IMG/VR virus record: IMGVR_UViG_3300029319_008461 | Location: 1 to 64,000 of that record | Reading direction: 5' to 3' (one strand) | Source: a virus | Length of the DNA stretch: 64,000 bases | Shown: positions 1 to 7,045 of the stretch, one piece after another | Position numbering within the stretch: position 1 is the stretch's first letter | How the letters are laid out: each line of letters begins with the position of its first letter | Program-made: the position numbers and the translations under genes | Notes under the pieces: generated by a model | The model's input: only the letters and a program-made list of their open reading frames with translations | Database searches by the model: none | What the model was told of the DNA's origin: nothing

Positions 1-34
1 GTCGTGATAAGATAAGTTACAAGGAGAGAGATAA

Positions 35-349
35 ATGGCTATCGCAAATCCCGAAGTAGAGTTTCACCTTCCCGAGTTTGTTGACGAGTGCGTCGCTATG
101 CTCAACGAGCATTACGAGTCCAAGTTTTCAAACTTGAATGTGCCCGATGTCAAAGTGTCAGAGGGCGGCAAGTTCTACAAGGTCTACAAAGACGAGGGCG
201 AATACCACAAGAGCGTTTGGTTCTTCGTAAGCAAAGAGGACGGCTTGATTTGGAAGCCCGCTTCTTGGAAAGCTCCTGCTCGCAACTTCCCTCGTGGAAA
301 TATTCTTGAGGACAAAGCCCGAGACGTGATTGGCGTCTACGGAATCTAA
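35..349 (+). CDS. Hypothetical phage protein, 104 aa
   Basis: Product not recognised. The ATG has a good ribosome site, AAGGAG at 21-26, nine bases upstream. The protein is soluble, mixed charge and rich in aromatic residues (for example KSVWFFVSKEDG near the middle), with no signal peptide or membrane segment. It is the first gene of a run of short + strand genes leading to the tRNA region. Its reading frame, start signal and spacing to the next gene support a real gene; nothing in it indicates a function. Confidence 0.7.
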   Translation: MAIANPEVEFHLPEFVDECVAMLNEHYESKFSNLNVPDVKVSEGGKFYKVYKDEGEYHKSVWFFVSKEDGLIWKPASWKAPARNFPRGNILEDKARDVIGVYGI

Positions 350-374
350 ATACAAACTAACCAAGGAGAAAGAT

Positions 375-575
375 ATGTTTGTAAAGTTTGAACAAACTAA
401 CTTGAAAGCTAGACCAGAAGGTGCAATCTGGATTAACCCTGACAACGTGTGTACGGTAAAGGAGGCCACTTTAGCTGAGAGTCCGGTTACTTTACTATTA
501 ACGTCAGCAGAGACTTACGTTTATGTATTGGGCGATGTAACTACGACTTTATATAAACTTACTGAAGGAAGTTAA
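375..575 (+). CDS. Hypothetical phage protein, 66 aa
   Basis: Product not recognised. I chose the ATG at 375 (MFVKFEQTN...) because AAGGAG lies just upstream at 362-367. An in-frame start at 330 would lie inside the preceding gene and has no such signal. The protein is small and beta-rich looking (a run of T, V, Y and L), with no catalytic motif. It follows the 104-aa gene by 25 bases and precedes the structured-RNA region, so it is probably co-transcribed with it. Confidence 0.6.
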   Translation: MFVKFEQTNLKARPEGAIWINPDNVCTVKEATLAESPVTLLLTSAETYVYVLGDVTTTLYKLTEGS

Positions 576-576
576 A

Positions 577-606
577 ATGAAAAAGAAATATAGTAAACGA
601 AGATAA
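577..606 (+). CDS. Possible leader peptide, 9 aa
   Basis: A nine-codon frame (MKKKYSKRR) begins one base after the previous stop, behind a GGAAG ribosome site, and ends where the structured-RNA candidate starts. Six of nine residues are basic. It could be a translated leader coupled to the RNA downstream or a chance frame; length alone gives little support. Confidence 0.25.
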   Translation: MKKKYSKRR

Positions 607-773
607 GCGTCAGGGGTAAACCCGAACCGATCTGGCAGGAAGCATAAAGAGCCAGCGTCCCTACCTACAGTAACCACATACCTTTGAAGAGTTGCGTGTG
701 GAAAACGGTTTGTAGGGTTAGATACAAATGGAATAGGAGTCCAGATGTACTTGGGCTAAAACTCTTCACATTT
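607..773 (+). ncRNA. Candidate pseudoknotted structured RNA
   Basis: No convincing protein is encoded here, and the + strand has many complementary segments: GGG/CCC around TAAA at 614-623; CTGGC 632-636 with GCCAG 651-655; CCCTAC 659-664 with GTAGGG 712-717; CCACAT 674-679 with GTGTGG 696-701; AACCG 625-629 with CGGTT 706-710; GAAGAGTT 686-693 with AACTCTTC 760-767. The 625-629/706-710 helix crosses the 659-664/712-717 helix, and the last helix starts inside a hairpin loop, so pseudoknots are implied. Alternatives such as ATCTGG 630-635 with CCAGAT 741-746 also exist. It ends directly at tRNA-Arg and may be released by tRNA processing. It does not match RNase P RNA, 6S or tmRNA as I know them. 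Class unknown. Confidence 0.45.
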
Positions 774-850
<77 letters not shown>

Positions 851-860
851 AGGAGTTGAG

Positions 861-1406
861 ATGAATAAAGATATTGACAGTAAAAAGCTACTATATTCAA
901 AAGGTAACAATGATGAATGCTATACTCCAGATTATGGTGTAGAGCCGATTCTAGAATATATTCCAAAAGACGCCATTGTGTGGTGTCCATTTGACGAACC
1001 AAGTAGCGAGTTTGTAAAACAGATATCGAAACAGAATAAAGTTGTTCACTCTCACATTAACGAAGGTAAAGACTTTTTTGAATATGAGCCCGAAAAGTGG
1101 GATGTGATTGTATCCAATCCACCCTTCACAAACAAGCGTAAGTTTTTTGAGAGAGCACTATCTTTTGGAAAACCATTTGCGTTAATTATGACGAATACTT
1201 GGCTAAATGACTCAGCACCTAAACAGCTATTCAAGGACAAAGATTTACAGCTTCTAATGTTTGATAAGCGTATGCGGTTTGTATCCCCTGATGGCCGAGA
1301 CAATAATAAGATTACATTTAGTAGTAGCTATTATTGTTGGAACTTCCTTCCTAAGCAAATCATTATGAAAGAATTAAATGTTAAAGGTTCTCGGAAAAAT
1401 TCCTAG
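861..1406 (+). CDS. N6-adenine methyltransferase-like protein
   Basis: 181 aa from the ATG at 861, chosen for the AAGGAG at 850-855. The central SNPPFTNKRKFFERA stretch is the NPPF (motif IV) signature of N6-adenine and related methyltransferases, and the N-terminus (ECYTPDYGVEPIL) resembles phage methyltransferase-like proteins. A glycine-rich SAM motif I is not obvious; DEPSSEFVKQI occupies the usual place, so SAM binding is uncertain. It lies between tRNA-Arg and the tilS-like gene and overlaps the latter by 29 bases. Likely role: modification of phage DNA, or an inactive relative. Family fairly sure, activity not. Confidence 0.6.
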   Translation: MNKDIDSKKLLYSKGNNDECYTPDYGVEPILEYIPKDAIVWCPFDEPSSEFVKQISKQNKVVHSHINEGKDFFEYEPEKWDVIVSNPPFTNKRKFFERALSFGKPFALIMTNTWLNDSAPKQLFKDKDLQLLMFDKRMRFVSPDGRDNNKITFSSSYYCWNFLPKQIIMKELNVKGSRKNS

Positions 1407-1983
1407 AGAGGTTGTCGTCGCTGTCAGTGGCGGTCCAGACTCAATGGCTATCTTGGATTTCCTCTCGAACAATCATAATGTGACGGCTGCATATTTTGAT
1501 CACGGCACACCGTTTGGAGATGATTGCAAATATTTTGTAAAAGACTTTTGTGAAGAGCGTGATATTGATTTGGTGGTAGGAAATATTTATATTGATTGTC
1601 CCGCCGGAAAATCAGTAGAAGAGCATTGGCGAGATGAGCGGTACAAGTTCTTTCGCACCTTTAATGAACAGGTTGTTACAGGTCATAATTTAGACGATGT
1701 GATTGAATGGTTTTTATTCTCATCTTTGCACGGTCAGGGAAAAGTTATGCCTTACAAGAACCAAAACGTTTCTAGGCCTTTTATCTCCACTTCTAAACGC
1801 TCGCTAGAAGATTGGTGCGAACGTAAGGATGTGCCGTTCTTGGTTGACCCAGGGAATACAGACCGAAAGTTTATGAGAAGCATTATCAGAAATGATATGA
1901 TGCCTCACGCTCGCAAGGTAAATAAAGGCATCGAAAAAACATTTAAAAAACTTGTAGAAAGGGAATATAATCTTTTATACTAA
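1378..1983 (+). CDS. tilS: tRNA(Ile)-lysidine synthase-like protein
   Basis: 201 aa matching the catalytic N-terminal domain of TilS, which converts C34 of tRNA-Ile(CAU) to lysidine so that it reads AUA and is charged with Ile. Visible are the PP-loop SGGPDS at residues 17-22, FDHGT near 40, EEHWRDERYKFF near 81-92, TGHNLDD near 101-107, SRPFI near 132, and DPGNTDRKFMRSIIRND near 157-173, all in TilS order. Bacterial TilS is usually above 400 aa; the C-terminal substrate-binding domains are absent, so this is a minimal form. TtcA is less likely because its SGGKDS and CxxC features are missing. The stop codon directly abuts tRNA-Ile(CAU), its expected substrate. Confidence 0.82.
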   Translation: MLKVLGKIPREVVVAVSGGPDSMAILDFLSNNHNVTAAYFDHGTPFGDDCKYFVKDFCEERDIDLVVGNIYIDCPAGKSVEEHWRDERYKFFRTFNEQVVTGHNLDDVIEWFLFSSLHGQGKVMPYKNQNVSRPFISTSKRSLEDWCERKDVPFLVDPGNTDRKFMRSIIRNDMMPHARKVNKGIEKTFKKLVEREYNLLY

Positions 1984-2060
1984 GGGGGGTTAGCTCAATT
2001 GGTTAGAGCAACTGACTCATAATCAGTAGGTTCTAGGTTCAAGTCCTAGGCCCCCTACCA
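1984..2060 (+). tRNA. tRNA-Ile2 (CAU, lysidine type)
   Basis: Cloverleaf with acceptor GGGGGGT/GCCCCCT, anticodon stem ACTGA/TCAGT, loop CTCATAA (anticodon CAT), T stem CTAGG/CCTAG and encoded CCA. The GACTCATAATC arm is like bacterial tRNA-Ile2 rather than elongator or initiator Met. The TilS-like gene ending one base upstream strongly favours Ile2, reading AUA after lysidine modification. The first acceptor pair is a G-U wobble, which is unusual. Confidence 0.88.
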
Positions 2061-2061
2061 T

Positions 2062-2137
2062 GCCCGAATAGCTCAATTGGTAGAGCAGTGGTTTTGTAAA
2101 CCAAAGGTTGCGGGTTCAATTCCTGCTTTGGGCACCA
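2062..2137 (+). tRNA. tRNA-Thr (UGU)
   Basis: Acceptor GCCCGAA pairs with TTTGGGC; the anticodon loop TTTGTAA gives anticodon TGT; the T arm is GCGGG/CCTGC with TTCAATT; CCA is encoded. The first anticodon-stem pair is a mismatch (G opposite A), leaving four pairs. It reads ACA. Only one base separates it from tRNA-Ile, so the two must be cut from a common precursor. Confidence 0.92.
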
Positions 2138-2140
2138 TAA

Positions 2141-2215
2141 GCGGCTATCGTATAATGGCCATTACCTCAGCCTTCCAAGCTGATGATCTCGGTTCGATCC
2201 CGAGTAGCCGCTCCA
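2141..2215 (+). tRNA. tRNA-Gly (UCC)
   Basis: Acceptor GCGGCTA pairs with TAGCCGC; anticodon stem TCAGC/GCTGA holds loop CTTCCAA (anticodon TCC); the T arm has CTCGG/CCGAG; CCA is encoded. It reads GGA. It is the last of three tightly spaced tRNAs behind the tilS-like gene. Confidence 0.95.
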
Positions 2216-2229
2216 CTAGGAGATAAGAT

Positions 2230-2427
2230 ATGAATAAATTAATCAAAGCAGCGTTAACAAACTACGAGGCGCAACGTGATGAAGCGCTCGCTGTTTTGGA
2301 AGTTTACTTAAATAATTCTGTCGGTATTGGCGAACATTCAGGACTAATTGATGAGGTCAAAACCTGGACAGAAAAGTTGACTGAAGCTGAAGAAAATATC
2401 GAGACAATCAAGCGGCATTTTCCTTAG
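2230..2427 (+). CDS. Hypothetical helical protein, 65 aa
   Basis: Product not recognised. The ATG follows TAGGAGATAAGAT, a good ribosome site. The protein is nearly all predicted helix with many E, K and L residues (for example EAEENIETIKRHFP at the end), so it is probably a small coiled-coil or helical hairpin protein. It follows tRNA-Gly by 14 bases and is the last gene before a hairpin-type terminator. Confidence 0.6.
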   Translation: MNKLIKAALTNYEAQRDEALAVLEVYLNNSVGIGEHSGLIDEVKTWTEKLTEAEENIETIKRHFP

Positions 2428-2434
2428 TCCAAAA

Positions 2435-2443
2435 CTATTTAAA
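2435..2443 (+). promoter_or_regulatory. CTATTTAAA motif, candidate late promoter
   Basis: CTATTTAAA stands in the gap between the 65-aa gene and the first fibre gene. Similar motifs occur at 4223, 8746, 10141 and 13703, each in a short gap before a + strand gene. A terminator-like hairpin lies only 34 bases downstream of this copy, which weakens this instance. Inference only. Confidence 0.25.
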
Positions 2444-2476
2444 TTAGTTATGTTCCCCTTCTAATTGGTTTCATAA

Positions 2477-2502
2477 AAGAGGGTTCTCTCTCTTAGTTTT
2501 TT
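2477..2502 (+). terminator. Rho-independent terminator-like hairpin
   Basis: AAGAGGG at 2477-2483 pairs with CTCTCTT at 2488-2494 (one G-U) around a four-base loop, followed by AG and six T residues. It would end transcription from the tRNA and small-gene unit before the fibre genes. Confidence 0.6.
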
Positions 2503-2551
2503 GCTGTTTTCGGCAAATGTTATAAAACCAAATCTATAGGAGGATTTTATT

Positions 2552-4156
2552 ATGGCTTTTGGTTTAGCAGGTTCAAGTGGTTCTTTTCAGGCCAATATGG
2601 CAATTCTTGGGGGAATTGTCACGGGTTCTAAAGGAGAATTCTTGGCTCTCCCAATCTCATCTACCGTTCTTGGTGGATTGAGCGGTTTAGATACAAATGA
2701 GTGGAGTCGCTTCTATCTTAGTGATAGTTTTGGTGCGGCCTCTGCGTCGGTTATTCAAGCACTCAACTATCTGAGTGCATCTATGGATGCAACTAGTGGT
2801 GATGTCACTGGTCCAGGTTCCTCAACTGATAACGCCATTGTTCGCTTTGATGGAACAACTGGTAAGTTAATACAAGATACTAGCGTAACGACAATCACGG
2901 ACACTGGTAATATTGCCACTGAGGGCAGTGTTTCTGGTGCAAGCACGCTTGCTGGTATTTCTTTGACCTTGGGTGATGAAGGCGACGAATTTGTCGTAAG
3001 TAGACTTGGGCGTCTTCAAGGCGGTACAGGTGGTGCTACCTACGACCTTAGAGCAGATGGCTTCGTCTCTGGTGCTAGCTCTGTGCATGGTAACAACCTA
3101 CTTGTTCAGTCCGCATCTGTTGCCCTTGAAGTATCTGGTGGTTCTCTAAATATTGGTGGTGGCGACTTTACAGTTTCTACGCTTGGTGCTGTTGCTGGTG
3201 GCGCAGGTGGTGATAGTTATTCCCTCTCTGCTGCCGGTGCTCTCTCTGGAGCAAATTCCATCATCGCTGGTACAACCGTTTCTGGTGCTGGAAATGTTGC
3301 TGGTCAAAGTCTCAATATTGGTGCTGCCAACAACTTTAAAATTGGTCTTAATGGAGCGGTTTCCAGTTCTACAACAGCGCACTTCGTTGATGGCATAACT
3401 GGCAAACTTGTTGCTGTGTCGTCTTCGGTGTCAGGTGCTGGAAATGTTGCTGGACAAAGCCTCAACATTGGTGCTGCTGACAACTTTAAAGTTGGCATCC
3501 TTGGTGCGCTTTCCAGTTCTACAACAGCACATTTTGTTGATGGTATAACTGGTAAGCTTGTTGCCGTATCATCTTCGGTGTCAGGTGCTGGTGGCTTTTC
3601 TGGCCAAACTCTAGCCTTTGGTGCTAACGGTATTGAGTTTGCTACTTCTATTGCCGGGCTTGTGGCTGGTGGTGCTGGTGGTGATAGTTATTCGCTAGCT
3701 GCTAACGGGCAAATCTCTGGTGCAAATGCTGTCCTCGCTGGTACGAACGTTTCTGGTGCTGGGGTTTTGCAAGGTGGAAGCGTTTCTGTCGGTAACGGTG
3801 CTGGTACGATCTCGGTCGCAGGTGCCTTCGTCGGATCATCGTTCCAAGGGCAAAGCTTCCAGGGATCAACCCTCAAGGTTAGCTCTGGAAACATTTCTGG
3901 AACCGTGGATACCTCAGTGCAGTTTTCAAACACGGGCTCCGCAGGTGGCAACAACTATAAAGCTGCTCTGTTGATTTCCAGTAGTGACATCATCAGCGAC
4001 TCGAACTCGGTTCCATTTGCGGATCAAATTCCAAGAATGGTCATGCAGGGTACTGGGGAAGATGGTGGACTTGCAGACTTTATGATTTCCATCTCTGGTG
4101 GAATGTTGCAAGTTACGCAGTTGACATACGGAAACGCATTGCCTCTGGTAAACTAG
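2552..4156 (+). CDS. Modular fibre-like virion protein, 534 aa
   Basis: Rich in G, S, A and T with almost no charge, made of repeated modules of the type VAGGAGGDSYSLxAxGxxSGAN and VSGAGNVAGQSLNIGA, as in beta-structured phage fibres. The first 75 or so residues are nearly the same as those of the paralogue at 4272, as expected for a common attachment domain, and the C-terminal part (DFMISISGGMLQ) is also shared. The middle carries an exact 50-residue tandem repeat. The start has AGGAGG ten bases upstream. Likely a tail-fibre or capsid-surface protein; which part of the virion is not determinable. Confidence 0.72.
   Translation: MAFGLAGSSGSFQANMAILGGIVTGSKGEFLALPISSTVLGGLSGLDTNEWSRFYLSDSFGAASASVIQALNYLSASMDATSGDVTGPGSSTDNAIVRFDGTTGKLIQDTSVTTITDTGNIATEGSVSGASTLAGISLTLGDEGDEFVVSRLGRLQGGTGGATYDLRADGFVSGASSVHGNNLLVQSASVALEVSGGSLNIGGGDFTVSTLGAVAGGAGGDSYSLSAAGALSGANSIIAGTTVSGAGNVAGQSLNIGAANNFKIGLNGAVSSSTTAHFVDGITGKLVAVSSSVSGAGNVAGQSLNIGAADNFKVGILGALSSSTTAHFVDGITGKLVAVSSSVSGAGGFSGQTLAFGANGIEFATSIAGLVAGGAGGDSYSLAANGQISGANAVLAGTNVSGAGVLQGGSVSVGNGAGTISVAGAFVGSSFQGQSFQGSTLKVSSGNISGTVDTSVQFSNTGSAGGNNYKAALLISSSDIISDSNSVPFADQIPRMVMQGTGEDGGLADFMISISGGMLQVTQLTYGNALPLVN
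3278..3577 (+). repeat. Two tandem 150-bp coding repeats
   Basis: Units 3278-3427 and 3428-3577 each encode 50 residues beginning VSGAGNVAGQSLNIGAA and ending GKLVAVSSS, with only a few differences. A third, partial unit start follows at 3578. They sit in frame inside the fibre-like gene, so copy number changes would lengthen or shorten the fibre without breaking it. Confidence 0.85.
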
Positions 4157-4183
4157 TGTTTTAAGTTGTAAATGTTTTATTGA

Positions 4184-4214
4184 AGAGGGCGGCCTTGTGC
4201 CGCTCTTTTCTTTT
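4184..4214 (+). terminator. Rho-independent terminator
   Basis: A ten-pair stem from AGAGGGCGGC (4184-4193) to GCCGCTCTTT (4199-4208), with G-U pairs, a five-base loop and a T-rich tail TTTTCTTTT. It lies 27 bases after the first fibre gene and just before the CTATTTAAAA motif. Confidence 0.82.
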
Positions 4215-4222
4215 GCCCGCAC

Positions 4223-4232
4223 CTATTTAAAA
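4223..4232 (+). promoter_or_regulatory. CTATTTAAAA motif, candidate late promoter
   Basis: The motif falls between a strong terminator and the next fibre gene (start 4272), where a fresh promoter is needed. It matches the copies at 2435, 10141 and 13703. It could be read by the gp55-like sigma factor of this phage; inference from position and recurrence. Confidence 0.42.
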
Positions 4233-4271
4233 TAACAACCTACAGAAAGGTTCTTATAGGAAAATAAATAA

Positions 4272-5243
4272 ATGGCTTTTGGCTTAGTACCTGATAGTGG
4301 ATCGTCTCAGATAAATGGCGAAGTTTTAGGTGGATTAGTAACTGGGACTAATGGAGAGTTTTTGGCTTTGCCTATTTCCTCAACTGTCTTAGGTGGGTTA
4401 AGCAACTTAGATACCAACGAATGGAGCCGTTTCTATCTTAGCGACAGTTTTGGCGCTGCTTCTAGTTCGATTATTCAGGCCTTGAATTATTTAAGTGCCT
4501 CGATCAAGGATAACGCAGATGCAGACGTTGAGGGTCCTGCATCTTCCAACGACACCGCCATCGCCAGATTCGATGGAACATCAGGAAAAGTAATTCAAAA
4601 TACTAGTCAGGTTTTAATTAGTGACGCTGGTGCTTTATCAAGCTCAGCAACTGCTCATTTTGTTGATGGTATGACAGGTAAAAACTTAGCTGTCACTGGC
4701 GCTATTTCTGGTGCTACTCTTGCTGTTGGTGGGGATGAGTTTACTGTTAGCCAGGTTGGTGCTGTTGCTGGTGGTGCCGGTGGGGATAGTTACTCGCTAG
4801 CTGCTAATGGTGCTATCTCCGGAGCAAATGCAATCACCGCTGGCACAAATTTATCTGGTGCTGGAGCCGTCGGAGGCGCTAGTCTTACAGTTGCGGACCT
4901 ATTCTCAGTAAACAACGCAGGAGTTGTATCTAGCTCAACGGCAACTACGCTTGGCAATCTAATTCTAAATGATGACAGCACGAGTTGCTTAGTATTGTCA
5001 GGGTCTATGACAGGCTCCGGCTTGGCCACATTTACGAACACAACAGTAGCTCAAGGGGGTGGATATAGGGCTGCGGTGATTGTTTCAAGTAGTGCAATTT
5101 CAACCGCTGCTGACGCCGCAGCAATACCTAAATTAGTTTTGCAAGGAACGGACAACCTGGGTAACTTAAGTGATTTTATGATTAGTGTTTCCGGTGGTAT
5201 GCTCAGAGCACAGAAATTGACTCCTGGCACATGGCCACTTTAA
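4272..5243 (+). CDS. Modular fibre-like virion protein, 323 aa
   Basis: Paralogue of the 534-aa protein. Both share the N-terminal block with LPISSTVLGGLS and DTNEWSRFYLSDSFGAAS, a VAGGAGGDSYSLAANG module, and a C-terminal SDFMISVSGGML block. It has fewer central modules, so the pair looks like one fibre design in two lengths. It is nearly uncharged and has no enzymatic motif. The promoter-like motif and terminator upstream suggest its own transcript, shared with the overlapping J-domain gene. Likely a virion surface or tail-fibre subunit. Confidence 0.72.
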   Translation: MAFGLVPDSGSSQINGEVLGGLVTGTNGEFLALPISSTVLGGLSNLDTNEWSRFYLSDSFGAASSSIIQALNYLSASIKDNADADVEGPASSNDTAIARFDGTSGKVIQNTSQVLISDAGALSSSATAHFVDGMTGKNLAVTGAISGATLAVGGDEFTVSQVGAVAGGAGGDSYSLAANGAISGANAITAGTNLSGAGAVGGASLTVADLFSVNNAGVVSSSTATTLGNLILNDDSTSCLVLSGSMTGSGLATFTNTTVAQGGGYRAAVIVSSSAISTAADAAAIPKLVLQGTDNLGNLSDFMISVSGGMLRAQKLTPGTWPL

Positions 5244-5803
5244 ATACACTAAGGGTAAAAACCTTAACATTAAAATTATCATATTTAAACGCAGAGTGTG
5301 AAGAGGTTACCCTCAAGTGTGAAGCCATAGACAAAGACATATGGGGTTTCATTAAAGATAGATACCCAGAAGAATTTGAATTGGCAATAAACGTTGGACC
5401 AAGAAAAAACAAAAACCTTATTGATAATGATTCTCAATTAAAATGTCAAAATAAGGATGTAAAAAAGATATACCGTAAAATTGTCGAGGTCTCTCATCCA
5501 GATAAATCAGATGGTAAAGAACATTTTTTTAGGCAAGCAACAGAGCACTATAAAACACATAACATCGGTGGACTAATTGAACTGGCTACAGAACTAGGCC
5601 TGGAACTTGAAGACCTCTCCGAAGAATCATTAGAACTTTTAAACGAGAATATATTAAGTGCAGAAAAAAGACTTGAGTCCCTTAAGAGTTCAACCGCTTG
5701 GTTTTGGTATAACGCAGAAAATGATGATCAAAAAAATGAGCTAGCGTTATTTGTTTTAGAACAAAAAGGTGTTAATATTAATCACCTAAAATCACAGACA
5801 TAG
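5231..5803 (+). CDS. J-domain (DnaJ-like) protein, 190 aa
   Basis: Residues 76-110 read as a short J domain: a helix VKKIYRKIVEVS, then the diagnostic HPDK at 89-92, then a helix with FFRQATEHYKTH. J domains stimulate the ATPase of Hsp70 (DnaK) and recruit it to clients. The rest has no Gly/Phe region or zinc fingers, so it is not DnaJ itself but a phage J-protein; the C-terminal half is helical and acidic. The start overlaps the fibre gene by 13 bases, so the two are probably translationally coupled. It may recruit host DnaK during virion assembly. The 3' end overlaps the leftward lipoprotein gene by 12 bases. Confidence 0.72.
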   Translation: MATLNTLRVKTLTLKLSYLNAECEEVTLKCEAIDKDIWGFIKDRYPEEFELAINVGPRKNKNLIDNDSQLKCQNKDVKKIYRKIVEVSHPDKSDGKEHFFRQATEHYKTHNIGGLIELATELGLELEDLSEESLELLNENILSAEKRLESLKSSTAWFWYNAENDDQKNELALFVLEQKGVNINHLKSQT

Positions 5804-7045
5804 ATCCTCAAAAATTTGCCTTATTTGTAGAAAGACAGTTTCTGAATTTGCTGTGGGTGTATATAATCTGTCCCTCTCTCCTCTTACACAAGCTATAAAA
5901 GTATTATGATGTTGTTCAAGGGCAAAAACAAAAAGCTCAAAACCTAAGTTGCTTGCCACATCTGCAATTTCATAGCAAGCCATTGGATCAGAGTGCATTG
6001 TTTGCGCTTCCTCATCCGTCATTGTTATAATAACTTTTTGTGCGTCTGGCCTCCACGAAAACGGGTAAGTGTTCATTGACCAATACATTGTGTCAATTGT
6101 GGGTTCTTGCCCGGCACTATCAATCATTCTACCTGCTTCTATAACAGAAAGAAACTCATCGGCGGGAACAAAATCAGAAACCATTCTTGCAAGGGAATAT
6201 GCTGGTCTTAGGTCGTCACCTGCCCTAGCACCCACAACAACCAATCCAAATCGGAATGTACTCGTTATCGGGTCATCTAAAAGCGGAGTTATGCCTTGTA
6301 TCATTGAGTCTATCTCATCTCTAAAAGAGCCAGATATATCGAGCACAAAAACTAAGTCTACACCACGAGTATCAAACCCTTCGTCAACCTCACCATCACA
6401 GTCATTATCTAAGTCGTCACATCTTTCTGAGGTTGGTAAAACTTGTCCATCACAAGGTCCACCAAAATCACCCTCGGTACAATAGCGAACACCTGCTCGA
6501 CATTCACCTACAGCTAAAGTTCCATTAGGGCCATCATAACATACAACAGCAGTTGCTCCAACTATACTTTCATCTACGGTTCCGTTACAGTTGTTATCAA
6601 CACCATCACAAATTTCATCAATCGGCCCAACGTGTCCATCACAATATAATCCGCCGTTATCACACCTCATGACGCCAGGTGTACAGATACCAACTCCATA
6701 ATCTACATCCTCTTGGAACCCACATAGTTGATGTTCCTCGGGATACGACTCATCAATAGCTGCGTCACAGTCATTATCAATCCCATCACAGATCTCCTCT
6801 GAAGGACCCTGGGCTCCAGAGCATTCGGACCAGCCATTAATCGTACAAGTTCTTTTTCCATATGAACACTGTCCTGCCCTCTGAGCAATATCGTTAACAT
6901 CAGCGGAGGGAAAGTCTTGACCATGCTCATCACAGACAAGTTCATCACCAGGGACACACTCAAGTTTTATTAATTTATCATCTTCCACACAAGCCTGACA
7001 AGATGCTAAAAAAAGGCTGGCAAAAAATAAAACTTGATGCTTCAT
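5792..7045 (-). CDS. Lipoprotein with MopE-like repeats and vWA domain
   Basis: 417 aa. The N-terminal signal ends in the lipobox LASC (Cys16), so it is predicted to be lipid-anchored and exposed in the envelope. Three Cys/Asp-rich motifs follow, CDGIDNDCDAAIDE near 86-99, CDGVDNNCNGTVDE near 146-159 and CDDLDNDCDGEVDE near 209-222, like the MopE-type metal-binding motif common in Myxococcota and relatives. A vWA domain spans about 228-417 with MIDAS residues DISGS at 236-240, and later TMTDEE. The role is probably metal-dependent adhesion or surface binding. It is the last gene of a leftward three-gene operon and opposes the surrounding phage genes, so it looks like acquired cargo. Confidence 0.8.
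   Translation of the reverse strand: MKHQVLFFASLFLASCQACVEDDKLIKLECVPGDELVCDEHGQDFPSADVNDIAQRAGQCSYGKRTCTINGWSECSGAQGPSEEICDGIDNDCDAAIDESYPEEHQLCGFQEDVDYGVGICTPGVMRCDNGGLYCDGHVGPIDEICDGVDNNCNGTVDESIVGATAVVCYDGPNGTLAVGECRAGVRYCTEGDFGGPCDGQVLPTSERCDDLDNDCDGEVDEGFDTRGVDLVFVLDISGSFRDEIDSMIQGITPLLDDPITSTFRFGLVVVGARAGDDLRPAYSLARMVSDFVPADEFLSVIEAGRMIDSAGQEPTIDTMYWSMNTYPFSWRPDAQKVIITMTDEEAQTMHSDPMACYEIADVASNLGFELFVFALEQHHNTFIACVRGERDRLYTPTANSETVFLQIRQIFEDLCL

Noticed and set aside
1984-2060. tRNA-Met reading of the CAT anticodon
   Set aside because: The GACTCATAATC arm is that of tRNA-Ile2 and the gene directly follows a TilS-like gene; Met identity is less likely, though a tool-based identity check would settle it.
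2552-4156. CRISPR-like or satellite array in the repetitive stretch
   Set aside because: The repeats are 150 bp, adjacent without spacers, in frame, and keep codon structure inside one gene.
6069-6485. 138-aa frame on the + strand opposite the vWA lipoprotein
   Set aside because: It lacks a ribosome site and family resemblance, has a Ser/Lys-rich shadow composition, and lies wholly antisense to a well-supported gene.
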